From: Cornus controversa
Lineage: Eukaryota; Streptophyta; Magnoliopsida; Cornales; Cornaceae
Assembly (NCBI GenBank): GCA_026545225.1
Contig: CM048848.1
Coordinates: forward strand, 23,910,806 to 23,974,805
DNA length: 64,000 nucleotides
Direction of reading: 5' to 3'
Notes under the pieces: generated by a model
Databases searched by the model: none
What the model saw: the letters and a program-made list of their open reading frames with translations, nothing else
What the model was told of the DNA's origin: nothing
Translations under genes and position numbers: made by a program
Shown: positions 22,716-35,665 of the stretch, one piece after another
How positions within the stretch are numbered: position 1 is the stretch's first letter
Layout: each line of letters opens with the position of its first letter

Positions 22716-23505
22716 TTCATGTCTACCCACCAAAACTGTTATTTCATTTGTTTCTTCTATCTGGAGTTAATATGTCAATTAAATAGAGAATTGAAATGTA
22801 TCTGTTCAACACTAAATCAGTTGGGCTATTTGATCAGAATCAGTGTATGTGCGGGTGTGCTAGAGTCGTTCAATCGGCTCAAAGAGTTGTATTAACTAGT
22901 CGAACAAGGTATCTCTTTTGAGTATTGTGTAGGATCAAACAATTGTGTGGAAAGAGAGAATACCAAACTTCCCAAAGAGTGCTTTTTTGCCTCAATTAAG
23001 AGGATTTTGGTTTGCGCAAAAGAATTGCAAGACTAAGTCATAGAAAGTAGGGAGATAGCAAGGAGAGAGATAGTAATGGAAGGAGATGTAGACAGACTGA
23101 CTAATTAGAAAAGGTCCGAGCAAGAAAGTGTGAGGGAAAAGTTGAGTTAAGAAGAGATAGAACAATATTCGTGGAATATTGGGAGAGAAATAAGTTGCAG
23201 GTGCTACAATATTTGATTTGGTTATGGAACCCCTAATACAGAGTTCTATACAATTATTTATAGAAGTCAAGTACAATTAACTTCCTAAAATCTTGTTACA
23301 TAATAAAAATAGAATAACGTAATTATATAAAAAAAATATAAAAAATATTAATATATCAATACACATAGTGCGTCTTCAAGCCCCTATAATGTAGCTCCCT
23401 AATTCCAACCTTTTAGAGTCCAAAACTCACTTGGACTTATCCACATAACCATCGTGCACGTAACAGTCTATTGTACCTTAAGCCATCATAGAGTTGATAA
23501 TTTAA
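22716..23505. other. Unassigned A/T-rich stretch
   Basis: About 0.8 kb with no credible coding sequence. A stretch around 22990-23300 has the look of an LTR or leader (purine-rich run then a TATA-like tatttatag on either strand), but no ends could be identified. Confidence 0.35.
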
Positions 23506-24404
23506 GGGCTTTTTGGTAACGTTGTCGAATTTCATTTTGTGATTTATGAAAAATGAAATCTGAAAACTTGTTGTGCTGCCATTTCTGTGAAAAGCAGTAT
23601 ATGTTTGGTAACGTCATATGCTGTTAAAATTTTGAAAGCACAAATCTGAAAATATGTTTGGTAATCCAAAATTAACTTAAAAAAAAATAGTAATATCTTT
23701 GACTAAAACTTGTGTTTGAGTAATATGGCTCCAACTTATTTTAATCAATAGAAATGTGAGAGTACATATTTTATGTATATTCTTTCCTCCGAAATTAGAT
23801 TTGTTAGGGCTTTATTTTAGTTTATATTAATTACAAAATTCATTTTTATGAATTTGCATGTTTTTGGTAATTGTCATAAATTCTAACTATTTACATTTTT
23901 TTGGTAATTGTCATATATTATTATATATAGTCGTTTTATTTCCTTTTATATTTTTATTATATATAATTGTATTTATATATAACTCTTATTTCACTATATT
24001 TTCTTCTTATATATTATATATATATTTATTATTATTATATATATCTTTATATTTACATATATATACATATATTTATTTATTTGTTGTATTTTATAAACAA
24101 TTTTATTCTTATTGACTTATAATTTTGTATTTATTGTATTTTATTTAGATTATCTTATTTTTCTTATTTATTGTATTTTATAAAAAAATCAAAAATTAAA
24201 ACTTGAGCTGAAAAATGAAAATTGAAACTAAAAGCTTCATTATGAAGCTTCCAAATTATGCCTAAGGATTGTCAAAATTTTGATATTTCTTTCATTTTTT
24301 TAGAAATGAAAATTGAGTTAACAAATGCAATTTCTGATATAACTCTCAAAAAAAATATAAATAAAAGCTAAAATCTGAAATTGGAATTGTTACCAAACAG
24401 AGCC
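23506..24404. mobile_element. Non-autonomous TIR element, 899 bp
   Basis: The left end gggctttttggtaac and the right end gttaccaaacagagcc are inverted repeats of each other with two mismatches. The interior is very A/T-rich with no transposase. The ends resemble those of PIF/Harbinger- or hAT-type miniature elements, but no perfect target duplication is seen (left flank taa, right flank tta), so the superfamily is not assigned. Confidence 0.5.
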
Positions 24405-24519
24405 TTAGCAAACACCTTCCTATTAATATAATATACCCTAGTCTTGTAAGAGTCTATCTTCAATGCAAACTGATTCAAGTACAAGTACACATCACATATC
24501 CAACTCCAATGATCCATTT

Positions 24520-24634
24520 TGTAACACCCTTAAAATTAGATAGGATCTTGTTTTATTTTCTTTAGGATTCAAAGGGAATTTTTGGACCTTGTGGGGGTAG
24601 AAGTGTAATTATGGATATATGTATATATATATGC

Positions 24635-24665
<31 letters not shown>

Positions 24666-24817
24666 CATATATATATATATGTAGCCTATATGTATATGTC
24701 TTGCAAAGGAAGCCTTGAATTGGAAGTGGCAGACAAGTTTTCCTTTGGTTGACAAATAGAAGACATTAGGAGGGTCACTTTTGTATGTGAAGTTGGATAT
24801 CGTATGTAATGTATCAA

Positions 24818-24854
<37 letters not shown>

Positions 24855-25473
24855 GTGTGAGTGAAGTTTGAGCTTGTGTAGTTATGCTAAGTTAATCTAG
24901 ACGATTAGCTTAATAAGGAATTGTTGAGAATACGGTTCCTGTGTGTGAAAGAAATTGTGGATATGATAATTAACTAGAGTTTAATTATTATAAGAAAAAT
25001 CTGTGTGAAAGAAACTACAGATATGATAATTAACTAGAGTTTAATTATCATAAGAAAATTTGTGAAACTAATCAACAAAGATTGTTGAACGTGTCCTTAT
25101 ATGTAGGAATTTAAGGCAAGGTCAATTTGTTGAGCAATGATAGTGTTTTACAATTTTTGTTGAGCTTGTTGAGCTCACCCCATTTTATTTTCAAGTACTG
25201 AGTGAATGGAAGTGTGGTACAGGACGATGGAGGCCATTTACATGTAAATTTCTTAGCATATAATTATTTTTGTTGTGCATAGTTGACTCTCAGGATGAGG
25301 GATGACGTCTCCAGATGACGTTTTTGTAATAGATGATCTAGACGATCACATTTTGATTGTAATATGTAAAGTTTTTGGATTGATGTATGGTATGATGGAC
25401 ATTATTTTTCAAGTGGTGCACCGAATTCAAGTGCCGAACTAGAGTTTCAGGTTTTGAAATTTGGGGCATGACA
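24520..25473 (+). repeat. 5' LTR of element F
   Basis: 954 bp, tgtaacacccttaaaatt... to ...ttggggcatgaca, followed three bases later by an initiator-tRNA-Met primer site. It contains TA and TG microsatellites (24615-24683 and 24819-24851) and an internal direct repeat of a roughly 60-bp unit at about 24940-25060 (gtgtgaaagaaa...tagagtttaatta). Confidence 0.8.
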
Positions 25474-25476
25474 GTT

Positions 25477-25494
25477 TGGTATCAGAGCCTAGGT
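25477..25494 (+). promoter_or_regulatory. Primer binding site of element F (tRNA-Met)
   Basis: tggtatcagagcctaggt, matching the 3' end complement of plant initiator tRNA-Met over the first dozen bases, three bases after the LTR end. Confidence 0.8.
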
Positions 25495-25643
25495 TACGAG
25501 TTACTAGGCTAGTGGGAGTGATTTTAAGATAGGAGTTGTATGAGACGTACAGATTATCCTATCTGTTTCCTTACCATACTCCTAGTTTAGGCATAGTTAA
25601 TTGTTTGACTAACGATATTATAACATCCTGTAATGGAAATAGG

Positions 25644-26508
25644 ATGTCTGGAGCTAGTAGAGGACGTGGTTGACAAGATGACGCTGGTCATGGAAGAAGC
25701 GATTGTGGAGTGGAACAGATGGATGAGGCAATTCAAATGCCAAACCCAGAAGTGGGACAAGGTCAAGTCAATACCCTGGTCCAACAAATAAAGAAGTTGG
25801 GAGCGATTGACTTTACCAAGGCTATAGATCCACTAGATACAGAAAGTGGATAGAAGACATGGAGAAGTACTTTGAAATTATGGACTACACCGAAATGCAG
25901 AAAAGAAGGATAGTAGTTTTCTACTTATCCGGCGATACTCGACAGTGGTGGCAATCCGTGATTAGGAGTGTCGGAGATGTCACACACATGCACTGGGATG
26001 ACTTTAAGAATCGGTTCTATAACAAGTATTTTCCATATGCAGTGAGGGATAGAATGGCAGCTGAGTTTATTCACCCGGAGCAACAAACTAAAGCATTGAC
26101 GGTGAGCCAATATGAGGCGAAGTTTGCAGAACTCTCTCGATTTGCACCTTATATGGTTGCAGATGAGGAGAGTCGGGCTAGAAGATTTGCAGAGGGACTG
26201 ACTCCTAGCATAAGGAGGCTAGTGATTAGTCAAGGGTTAAATAGTTATGCAGAGGTCGTAGAGCATGTTATGAGGATTGATCAGGATAACCTTAGATATC
26301 AACGACAGAAGGAGCATAAAGCAGCAAAGAAGGAAAAGGGAAAAAGTAGTTTTAACTCGCAGCATAATCTGAGGAGGCAACAACAGCAACAACCTCCAAA
26401 AGATATGCAGAGCCAAGCGGGGCAAAGAGCAAAGCAAGATTGGCAAGCAGCGAAAAGACAAAGAGTTGGTGGAGGTGAGCAGTCCACAGCTCTGGTACCT
26501 ACTGCATC
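25644..26508 (+). pseudogene. Gag of element F (chromovirus), cut by B2
   Basis: Begins MSGASRGRG at 25644, with a TGA ten codons in (explained by CGA to TGA) and a one-base loss near 25845. From 25859 the frame runs open through the retrotransposon gag core (MEKYFEIMDYTE, TRQWWQSV, FYNKYFP, YEAKFAELSRFAPYM) and a Q/K-rich basic tail to 26508. There B2 begins. No zinc knuckle is reached. The continuation of gag-pol was not found on the other side of B2. Confidence 0.8.
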
Positions 26509-28004
26509 TGATTTGTGTGTGAGTGTGACTCAATAAGTGTATCAATTAAAAATTACCACACTTTGCAATAAAATGAATTCCTTGCAGAATAGGGGTGTCG
26601 AACCTCAGGGATTATGGTCTGATGAGTTGGAGTACGGAATCAATTCTAATTAAATTTAAAAGAAAAGAATTCTAATTTTTAAATTAAACTAATTAGAAAG
26701 TAAAATAAAATATATCAAAGTAAATAGAAAGTGAAGATAATATGAGATAAATCTAGGGTAGTTGACTTCACCACTAACTCCACAAGCAATGGTCAATTGA
26801 ATCAACTATGGGGGATTTACATCATCCATAAGTGGTGTCGGTGGCTATAAGCTCACCTTCATCCATTAAGAAGATAACATATGATTAAGGCTAAGTCATA
26901 GACTATCTTCGATTGGCATGGGCCATCTGCTTAACTACTCTAATCTAGGGTGCAGTATGGTTCATCTTCTCTAGGCATAATCCATCAAAACTTTTAATGA
27001 TATATTCAGTGATTACCATTGTGTAATAATCGCTCTCATGATCACAGAAAATAAGAGAGATTGAATTCAATAACAACAACTAAATATCTAAGACAATATA
27101 AGAAATCATTGAAACTGAATTTACAAGACTTTTATTGCTCTATTCTATAATAAGAATCCTCTAAATTACACAATCTATGCATGTATATAAAGGTCCCCAA
27201 TAATTAAAACAATCAAACCATTGATGCTTTGTTAGGGCTACATCAAAACCCTAGTGGATGAACTAGCCACTCATGGTAGAAGAAGAAGCTTCAACTGTTG
27301 AGGGAGAAGGCATCATCTTCATGAATTATGTGTATAACTTCGTTCTCCAATGGCTCTGCAAAGTATGTCTTATGTTCTGTCCAAAGCTTTCTCCAATCTC
27401 CCATCCCTGTAATCACTCCCCAACTCAGCCTCTTATTGTTCACTTTATGCCCCAAGAGAGTACACCAAAGTCCTAATCCAATTAGGAATTAATTAGGTTT
27501 TCCCGCAGCACTAATCAGGTGGGTTTTTCCTGCTATCGTTCGGCCCAACTTTTGACCCACTAGAAGTCCAATTCACGGAATTTTCGTGAAATACAAAAGT
27601 GTGCAGAATCAAATTGTGTTCAACTTTAGAAAAATTAAGTTGATTTGAGGCTCAAAAATAACACTTCTGGTCCATTTCCAAAATGGGATTAAAACTGTAT
27701 TATGCGCAGATTTGGGTTTCAAGCCCGAAACCTTTTTAAGCAGCTGTAATTCTCTTGCACCTCTTCCTTGGGATGATTTGAGTTAAAATAAATGGTTGAA
27801 TGACTTTCCTTGATGTAGGCTTCATCTAACCGTCTTGGATGTCTTCTTTAAAAGCCCAAAATCATAGTTTTAACTCAAATAATCATTAAGGCCCTGAAAA
27901 TACAGAAAATACTAAAACAAAGTAAAACAACAAAATAATCTATCAGTAAGAGAATAAAATACATAAGTTAAGAGGCTAGAATGCGTAACATTCAATGCCG
28001 ATCA
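26509..28004 (-). repeat. 3' LTR of B2
   Basis: 1496 bp; on the minus strand it reads tgatcggcattgaatg... to ...cacacaaatca. Closely similar to the B1 and solo B LTRs. The candidate left target-site copy is gcatc (26504-26508), but the partner is lost. Confidence 0.9.
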
Positions 28005-29599
28005 CACCCCCAAGCTTATATATTGCTAGTCCCTTAGCAATAGAATAAAATAAAACTAAAACAAAGGAAACTAACAAATACTAACTAAACTATCCAACTC
28101 CACTTTCGTGGGAGAAACGATTGCATTTAGCATATGCAACAAACCTTTAAACCCCTAGGTTCCCCCCAGTGGACGAGTTTAGTCTCGTGAGGGTTTCCAG
28201 AAATGTTACCCACAAACATTCAAAATTCTATTTCAACATTAATTCAAGAAGAAGATTACAATACATAGTTACAAACTTGCATTCAAGAATAATTTCAAAC
28301 TTCAAATTCCATAATTCAAATCATGGTCCCATTGCATAATTCACATCAACATATCTCAAAATAACCAAATCTAATTCCCTCGTGTAAAGTGAACTAGCAG
28401 TCATCTCATGTAGCATAACCAAGCTCTGAATATATTAAGGCACATACCCCTTCAACTCACTAGCTCCCCTTATTGAAATCATACTTCCAAACATGATTAC
28501 ATGACTTTTTTTTTTTTTTTTTCCATCATTCTTTTTTTCATTTGCTTTATTGGTTGTGAAATGTCTTGATCTATTAAGCTTTTTGAAAGATCCATGTAGC
28601 AAGCTTTCAATCAGTGACTCCCAAACCAGATGGCTTTAGGGCACTAGGCTTTAAAATACCCCGAAGAACCTAATTACTCGAATTAGTCAGGCTACAAATC
28701 AAGACAACCAATACACATCTTTTCTCACCCTTTCACTTTTGACACGAACACTCCTTGCTTCCTGAGGCATAGAGGCCTGGTTACTCAAGAAAATGATCAA
28801 ATTGATTTGCTTTCAACATATATTTCTTTTTCTTTTTTATTCTTCATTGAAGTCAAGTAAAACACATCATCGGTACTCATTCTCAAGAGATACTAATTAA
28901 AATCAAGCATAAGTAAATACCCTATAAAATTATGCTAGTGTGTCTGTGCATGTGAGGAAAAACTAATTACCCCAAAACATGTTATTGCAAACCATGATTA
29001 AAACCACATAATTTAAACCACGGTTTCCAAAATTTTAAAACATACTCAAAAATTACAAGTTACGCACCTACATAAGGTATTAATCCCTTGAATAATGTCA
29101 AAACATTCTATCTAAAAATAAAACAAAATAAAATAAAATAAATAAACTAAGGAAATAAAATAAACAAAAACCCTAAAATAAGAAAAATTTCATAAAAATT
29201 TCTCCCATATGCAATAAAGCACAAAAATAGACATCGCCTCACCCCCAAACTTAAACTGTACATCATCCTCAATGTACACCCAATCAAAGTATAGAGAAGG
29301 GTAAGAACGATGTTACCAGAAACCCGGAGTAGTGGAAAGAAAATAGAGCACACCAATAGAAGGAAGGCAATACAAGCACACCCCCAAACTTGGATGTTAT
29401 AACTTGTCAAAACAAACCACTATACCCCAAAAATCAAGTGAAATAGTATGGGTGAAAATAAATATGAAAGTGGAAAAATCCTACAAAATTTTTTTTTATT
29501 TAATATATAATAAAAAATCTAACTACAGAAAGAAAAATAAAACTAAAAAAAACTAAGAATAAAATAAAATAAAATACAAAAGAGGGTTACCTTCCTTTC
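28005..29599 (-). other. Polypurine tract and 3' non-coding region of B2
   Basis: The polypurine tract (minus-strand aagcttgggggtg) is at 28017-28005. The rest mirrors B1 6420-8046: the hairpin motif (minus-strand gtgccctaaagcca...tttgggag) at about 28644-28617, a poly-T run at 28507-28522, and two inner polypurine-like copies (about 29244-29256 and 29382-29394). No coding sequence. Confidence 0.6.
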
Positions 29600-30782
29600 A
29601 AGGATGTGGTGGTGACTAAGCATTCGGATCCAAGTTCGCCTGGCGCATCGGTGCACTCAACATCCTCCTCATCTCTACTTGATCCTGGAGAGTCTCACGA
29701 AAGTGATCCGCCATCTCAATCCTCATAGCTCCAAACTGTATGGAAACCTCTGTCTGTAGGGTGCCAAATTGAGCTGTCAACCCAGCAATGTGCCCTTCTA
29801 AAGAATGATAATCATGGCCACCAGCTTATGCATGTTCCTCCTCTTCTTCAACTTCCATATCCTCTGGATCTTCCACCGATGGTGTTATATCTACCGGTTT
29901 CCCTCCCTGGGCCAATCGAGACACTTCACCAGGCACATCTATGACTCTTTAGTGCATATGAGATCGGCTCAAATTTTAGTCATGTGTGCCATAATGAATA
30001 TCACGTGAAAAACCAAGCTCGTCCTCATGGACTACATACCCCTATGATAGTAGGGAATGGAAATTTTCAGTCACTTGCACTGTCTGGTGGCTTGGCCATA
30101 ACCTTGGAATAAAACTTTTTCATCTGGCCCCAAACAATCTGTGGGAATGACAGCCAATGCCCAAAATGTATGGCATATAAAGCTCTAAGGAACTCTTGAT
30201 ATCTCTTGGTTTTATGTCCAATGGGACATATATTCTTGAGCAAACCCGCATCAAGGAACCATAAATGATTTGGCATAGAAGACTTGGAAGCTGCATTCCA
30301 CTTTGGTTCAGAGAATTGGTTAGCACACAAATGTGCAACCAAATTACCCAATGACAAATCATCGGGTAGAGGAGTATAGATATTAGTCAAATCATCTGGG
30401 CACTCATGAGGATAACCCATGGCAATAGCAATGGATACTGTTCCATCTACTGAAGAAATAAGCACATCCTGCTCATTAGGTTTCAGCATTAAGTTTTGAT
30501 AAAATACCTTGACAAGCCTCGGGTAGATAGTAGTAGAGAGCGGAACAAAAATCAATGATGACCGACGATGACGGATGTCAGAAATCCCCCATCGTGTCTC
30601 GAGAAACATACCATAGAATTCAGCGATGTCAAACGTTGTTCAAAATTCAAGGCCCTTAGATGCCATCTCTCATGAATACCTTCTCGGTGAGATCTTGAGG
30701 AACCGGGTGTTGGATCCTGCCTTGCTCGGCGAGGATTGTGTGAGCTTGAAGCACCTTGGTGACTTGCTCTCTTTGGTGCCAT
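29600..30782 (-). pseudogene. Env-position ORF of B2, degraded
   Basis: Minus strand, starting MAPKRASHQGASSS at 30782. A frame change near 30630 separates this from the main part (30609-30067), which has ETRWGISDIRHRR, RLVKVFY, NHLWFLD and WGQM. Beyond 30067 the frame is broken again, but the acidic and Q/R-rich tail can be followed to about 29600. It is about as long as the B1 copy plus the tail that B1 loses. Part of the central region (relative to B1) is missing around 'VDGTV'. Confidence 0.8.
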
Positions 30783-31183
30783 AGAAATAGAAAAAATTTG
30801 GTTGAGGAATTAAATCAAATGCCGTGCACAATAAAAATGTATCATTCAACCTCCTCTTTTTAGCACTTTTTCTCCCAAATTGAACAATTGAATCCACCAA
30901 TTATATCCCCCAAACTTGGTCTTCAAAAGCCCTCAAAAAGATTTGCACAATTTTGCCTAAGAAAAACTTCACTTACTTTGATGTAGAACTTGAAAAAGTA
31001 AGAGTTTCCTTGAGAACTAGTGATGATCAATCCGGTTTTGATGTTGATGTTGATGATGATCAATGTTAAATACTTGTTCGAAATCACCAATTGAGGAAAA
31101 CAAATTCCCGGTTGAAGTAGGAGTCAAATTGGAGCTCAAAGAGGTCAAGGAAGCAAGTAGAAGCAACAAAGGAGGAGAGGTGG

Positions 31184-31193
31184 CCTTTATAGG
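31184..31193 (-). promoter_or_regulatory. TATA box for B2 env-position ORF
   Basis: Minus-strand cctataaagg, in the same place as the B1 box, about 400 bp before the ATG at 30782 and followed by a CT-rich leader. Confidence 0.5.
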
Positions 31194-31227
31194 CTTTAAA
31201 AATTTAGGTTGCCCTTCCATGGGCCTG

Positions 31228-31337
31228 GGCGATCGATCCCCCCAGCCATGGGTGATCGATCACCCACCTGCTGGTGGGTTTCCTTTGAAAAAGCATGGGG
31301 CAATCGATCCCCCTTCAATGGGGCGATCGATCCCCCT
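31228..31337 (-). promoter_or_regulatory. GATCGATC palindrome cluster of B2
   Basis: Four copies of the type gggcgatcgatccccc or gggtgatcgatcaccc, upstream (minus sense) of the TATA box; the counterpart of 4637-4747 in B1. Confidence 0.5.
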
Positions 31338-31724
31338 TCTGCTGGCCTGTTGGACCCTCCATCGCCCAAGGTCAATCGAGGCGTGTATTTTTGGAGTCTC
31401 CATCACCCAAGGTCGACCGAGAGCTTATTTTTTCACCTGTATTGAGTCCAAATACCTCAGTACACCTCTTGGCATCCTCTGGAAGCAACTTTTACATCAA
31501 AAACTCAAAGAAAAAATATTAAAACGCAACTAGAATTGAAAGAAAACTTAAGAAAACAAAAACTAAAAATTAAAATCAAGAAAACTAAAGAAATTAAAGG
31601 ATAGAAATACATACAAAACCTACAATTTAGCGTCCATAGGAGATGATAAACTCTCTGAAGGGATTAAGTCGGATAGACGGGATCCGTCAAGTCGACAAAC
31701 TCTACGTCTCTTCTTGGCACAAAT

Positions 31725-32955
31725 CCTTCTATACAATGCTTCAACCTTTACCCATTTTCTTTCATCAAAGTATTATCTTAGAAGCTTTGAATTTTGACAG
31801 CACTGTGAGGAAAAACTAAAATCACCTGGAATGGTCCATCCCACCTTGAACGCAATTTTTTGGGAAACAACTGAAGCTTTGAATTGAAGAGCCACACTTT
31901 ATCACCTGGAGGGAAAGACTTCTGTGAGATATGTCAATCATGAAATGCTCTTTGAAAATTCGTTAACTTTCATAAGCATCACGTCTAAACTTTTTTAATT
32001 CATTCAATTGCAACTTTCTCTCTTCTCCAGCTCTTTTTGCATCGAAATTGAATTTTCGGATTGCCTAGAGTGCCTTGTGCTCAATCTCTACTGGAAGATG
32101 ACATGCTTTCCCATACACCAACCGATATGCTGATATACCAATAGGAGTCTTGTACGCAGTCCGATACGCCCATAGTGCCTCACTCAGTCGTAATGACGAA
32201 TCTCTTCTATTCGGTCTCACTGTCTTTTCGAGAACATGCTTAATTTCTCGATTAGACAGCTCTACTTGCCCACTTGTCTGAGGATGGTAAGGTGTTGCCA
32301 CCTTATGTGTGACTGAATATTTAGCAAGCAAAGCTCTCAAGAATTTATTGCGAGGAATTCTGAATCGACTAAGAATATTCTCATGTATGAACTTAATTAC
32401 CACCTTGTGATCATTGGTTCAAGTTGCAATGGCCTCCACCCATTTGGAGACATAATCCACCCCAACCAAAATATACTTGTAGCCAAAAGAGGGTGGAAAG
32501 GGTCCCATAAAATCAATTCCCCAAACATCAAAAATTTCAACCACCAAAATGGGGCTCATTGGCATCATATCGCGCCTCGACATTGAACCCAATCTTTGAC
32601 AGCGATCACAAGTTTTATAGAAAACATATGCATCATGAAATAAAGAAGGCCAAAAGAATCCACATTGAAGTACCTTTGCGGCTGTCTTCCTTGCACTAAA
32701 GTGGCCTCCACATGCTAATGAGTGGCAAAATATGAGAATATCTTGAAACTCATGGTCTGGGACACACCGCCGAATAATCTGATCTGGACAATATTTAAAT
32801 AGCTTTGGATCCTCCCAAAAGTAATGATGAACTTTAGAGAAGAATCTATCTCGTTCTCGCTTGGTTTAGTGTCATGGTACTTTTTCTATGGCTAAATAAT
32901 TCACAATATCTGCATACCATGGTGTGGAGTTGTTGGATACTCTGAACAATTGCTC
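31725..32955 (-). pseudogene. Integrase of B2
   Basis: Minus strand: from EQLFRVSN (32955) through the zinc-binding region ([18 protein letters not shown]), the catalytic core ([10 protein letters not shown]; a small gap falls near the second Asp; [14 protein letters not shown] with the Glu) to [12 protein letters not shown] and the end near 31725. The second catalytic block (SDGGKHF in A2) is missing because about 40 bases are lost between FRIPR and NKFLRALL, so the enzyme would be inactive even apart from the stops. Confidence 0.82.
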
Positions 32956-33595
32956 ACCCCAAAGTGTTTTGGATGGTGTAGTGGATACAGAATTTACCAC
33001 AATGGTGGAAAATTGATCTTCGAATACCTTCTTTTCCTTCTATTTTTCTTGCACCTTTATTTCATCTGTAGATTCAGACACATGCGCAGAATCCATGAAG
33101 AAAACATCTGTCTGATTTGGAGGATTCTCAACAACATTGAAAATATTAAGCTTAACCTTCATATTGCCAAATGAAATATCCATGATCCCCGACCTACAAT
33201 TTATGCAAGCATCAGTAGTACCTAAGAAAGGTCGACCAAGGATCACTTGAATGTGCCTCTTTGGATTATGAACTGACTCAGTATCAAGTACAATGAAATC
33301 AATAAGAAAGTAGAACTTGTTTACTTTAATGAGCACATTTCAATGATTCCTCAGGGTTGCTTTGTTGATCTGTCTGCAAATTGCAATACCACCGAGGTAG
33401 GCTTCAATTCTCCCAAGCCCAATTGAAAATAAACTGAATAGGGTAGCAAATTCACACTTGCACCCAAATCAAGAAGAGCTTTATCAACGTGGTGCTCCCC
33501 AATGATGCATGAGATAGTTGGGGCACTAGGATCCTTGTACTTGGGAGGAGTGCACTGCTGAATTATGGAACTCACTTATTGTGGCAGCATCACTT
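32956..33595 (-). pseudogene. Protease of B2, fused to integrase by a deletion
   Basis: Minus strand: CIIGEHHVDKALLDLGASVNLLPYSVYFQLG (active-site DLGAS, the usual Athila form) at about 33520-33420, then LGRPFLGTTDACINC (33250-33200) and the acidic linker. At about 32956 the linker joins EQLF in integrase, so the whole RT-RNase H (about 1.7 kb in A2) is deleted. Several stops are present. Confidence 0.8.
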
Positions 33596-33599
33596 TTTT

Positions 33600-35413
33600 T
33601 GGCACATGGCTTTTAGAACGCCTTTTCTGAGTGCACAAGTCCTTCAAAAATTTAGCATCAGGAGGAATTTTCTTGATGGCATCAAGGAGTGGCAAATTAA
33701 TCTTCACTTATCGAAACACCTCCATCATGTCATGCAACTTGTCACCTTGTTTCCCCAATTTAGATGCTTCAAGGAAACGTTGTGGGAAAGGAGCCTTGGG
33801 CTCATAAGGAATTTCAACACTTGGACTTGTGGTCACTTTTTCTTCTTCTTTCTTCTCACCCACTTTATTATCAATAATTTTTCCACTCCTAAAAGTGGTA
33901 ATGGCTTGAACTTGCTCATGATGTGGGTTGCTTGTGGAAGCTTGCATCCCTCTTGGATTAGCAACTGGTTGACTAGGGAGCTTCCCTTCTTCTTTTCTAC
34001 TCAATGAAGTAGCAAGCTGTCCAAACTGAGATTCTAGTTTGTCAGTGGATTGAGAATGAGAGTGCACTAGCTGAACTGTAGATTGTACTATTGTTGTAGT
34101 AGCTTGCACTGTCTCTATTAGAGAATCAAGTTTGTCAAATTTGGACAAGTTAAGTGTCAGCTTGTCTTCAATAGCAGAAATTCTTTGTGCCATAGGACTT
34201 TGTGTTTGATATTCCTATTGAGGTACAAAAGTCCTAGGTTGATATGATGGTTGCATTGCTGCCCCTTGGTTACTATAAGAAAAATCAGGATGATTTCTCC
34301 ATGTAGGATTGTAAGTATTACCTCGTGGAGGATTCATTGGTCCAGTGAATGTAGCTTGGATTTGCTCATGTTGAACATCAAATATTGCCCCATTGAAGGA
34401 CAATTGCTCACATTATGCATAGGACTAGAGCAAAATTCACAAGGGCTTAGCAATGAAGAATTTGGAGCAGAAGGAGTATGATTGGCAGTCATAATTGCTG
34501 CTACCTTTTGTGTAATTAAATCAATGTCAGTTGGCATAACTTCTGAAGCACCAACTTCAAAAATCCCATCAGTTTTCCTTGTAGTGGCAGGTCTGCTAGA
34601 ACAAGTAAAGGATACATGTTGTAGAGAGTTGTCACTAAGATTTTCAAATAAGGTCCATGACTCTTCTTCATTCTTCAACATAAAAGTACCTCCACAAGAT
34701 GCAACAACCATCTATCTGTTGGCTTCTGTCAGCCCTTAATGAAAACTCTGCACTAGTTGCCACTCAGGAACTTGATGATGGGGACACTTCCTAAGAATGT
34801 CCTTGAATCTTTCTCATGTCTTATAAAATTGTTCCCCCTCATGTTGGGAGAAACCAGCGATAGCACGTCTGAACTGATTGGTCTTCCCTATCAAAAAAAA
34901 CTTCTTGAGAAACTCATGTTGCATCTGAGTCCAAGTCATGAAAGAACCTACTGGTAAAGAATTGAATCAATACTTTGCTTTGTCTTTCAGGGAGAATGGA
35001 AAAAGTCTCATTCTGAAAGTATCTTCAGAGAAGTTGTGGATTTTGGTAGCTGAACACACTTCAATGAATATATCTAGATGCTTGTAAGGGTCTTCTTGAG
35101 TCAGCCCAAAATAAGATGGTAGCATCTGAATAATGCTGGACTTGATCTCATAATTCTATGTTGTGACATTGAGTAGTTAAAAACTAGCTGGTGAGGTAAA
35201 TGTCTCAGGAACATAGTAGTCCCTAAGCAATCTAGCCCTTTCTCCATCAGCATTAGGAATAAGGTTATTATTCCTCTCTTCTACCATGTCTTCAATTAAT
35301 TCTTCCTCTTACACAATGGTGTCAACAAGAATGTTCCTCTATTGTCTAAGAGTACATTCGAGCTCAGGATCAAGAGGTATCACAGCATCAGCTACAGAAC
35401 GACGACATTGCAT
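33600..35413 (-). pseudogene. Gag of B2
   Basis: Minus strand from MQCRRSVADAV (35413). The retrotransposon gag core is readable (HLDIFIEVCS, RLFPFSLKDKAKYWFNSL, FLKKFF) with several stops. A single CX2CX4HX4C zinc knuckle (CEFC...MHNVSNC) lies near 34440-34400. Proline/glutamine-rich and coiled-coil-like segments follow to DMMEVFR (about 33708). It is the same type as A2 gag. Confidence 0.8.
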
Positions 35414-35523
35414 ATATTAACCAAAAGCACCTGAAAAGAAAACAAAAACAAAATATAGAAATTTTCTAAACTAAAAATCTAATTAAAATTAATTCTTTAA
35501 AATCCAATCAATCAACTAGATAA

Positions 35524-35541
35524 TCCCCGGCAACGGTGCCA
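35524..35541 (-). promoter_or_regulatory. Primer binding site of B2 (tRNA-Asp)
   Basis: Minus-strand tggcaccgttgccgggga, one mismatch from the tRNA-Asp complement used by A2, five bases from the LTR end. Confidence 0.85.
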
Positions 35542-35546
35542 AAAAT

Positions 35547-35665
35547 TGATTCGTGTGTGAGTGTGACTCAATAAGTGTATCAATTAAAAATTACCACATT
35601 TCGTAATAGAACGAATTCCTTGCAGAATAGGGCTATCGAAAGGGGTGTCAAACCTCAGGGATTAT
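35547..35665 (-). repeat. 5' LTR remnant of B2
   Basis: Matches the last roughly 120 bp of the B LTR (minus sense) and stops in a TA run at about 35662-35675. The other 1.4 kb is gone. Confidence 0.8.

Larger units (their letters stand above)
26509..35665 (-). mobile_element. Athila-type element B2, minus strand, RT-RNase H deleted
   Basis: Minus-strand family B element: truncated 5' LTR (35665-35547), tRNA-Asp primer site, gag, protease, a join that removes RT and RNase H, integrase, spacer with palindromes and TATA box, env-position ORF remnant, non-coding region, polypurine tract and 3' LTR (28004-26509). It sits in the gag of element F on the left. The right end is cut in a TA run next to an F-like LTR scrap. 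Confidence 0.88.

Noticed and set aside
22707-23276. Short reading frames in the unassigned A/T-rich stretch
   Set aside because: No recognisable domain, no similarity to neighbours, chance length for the composition.
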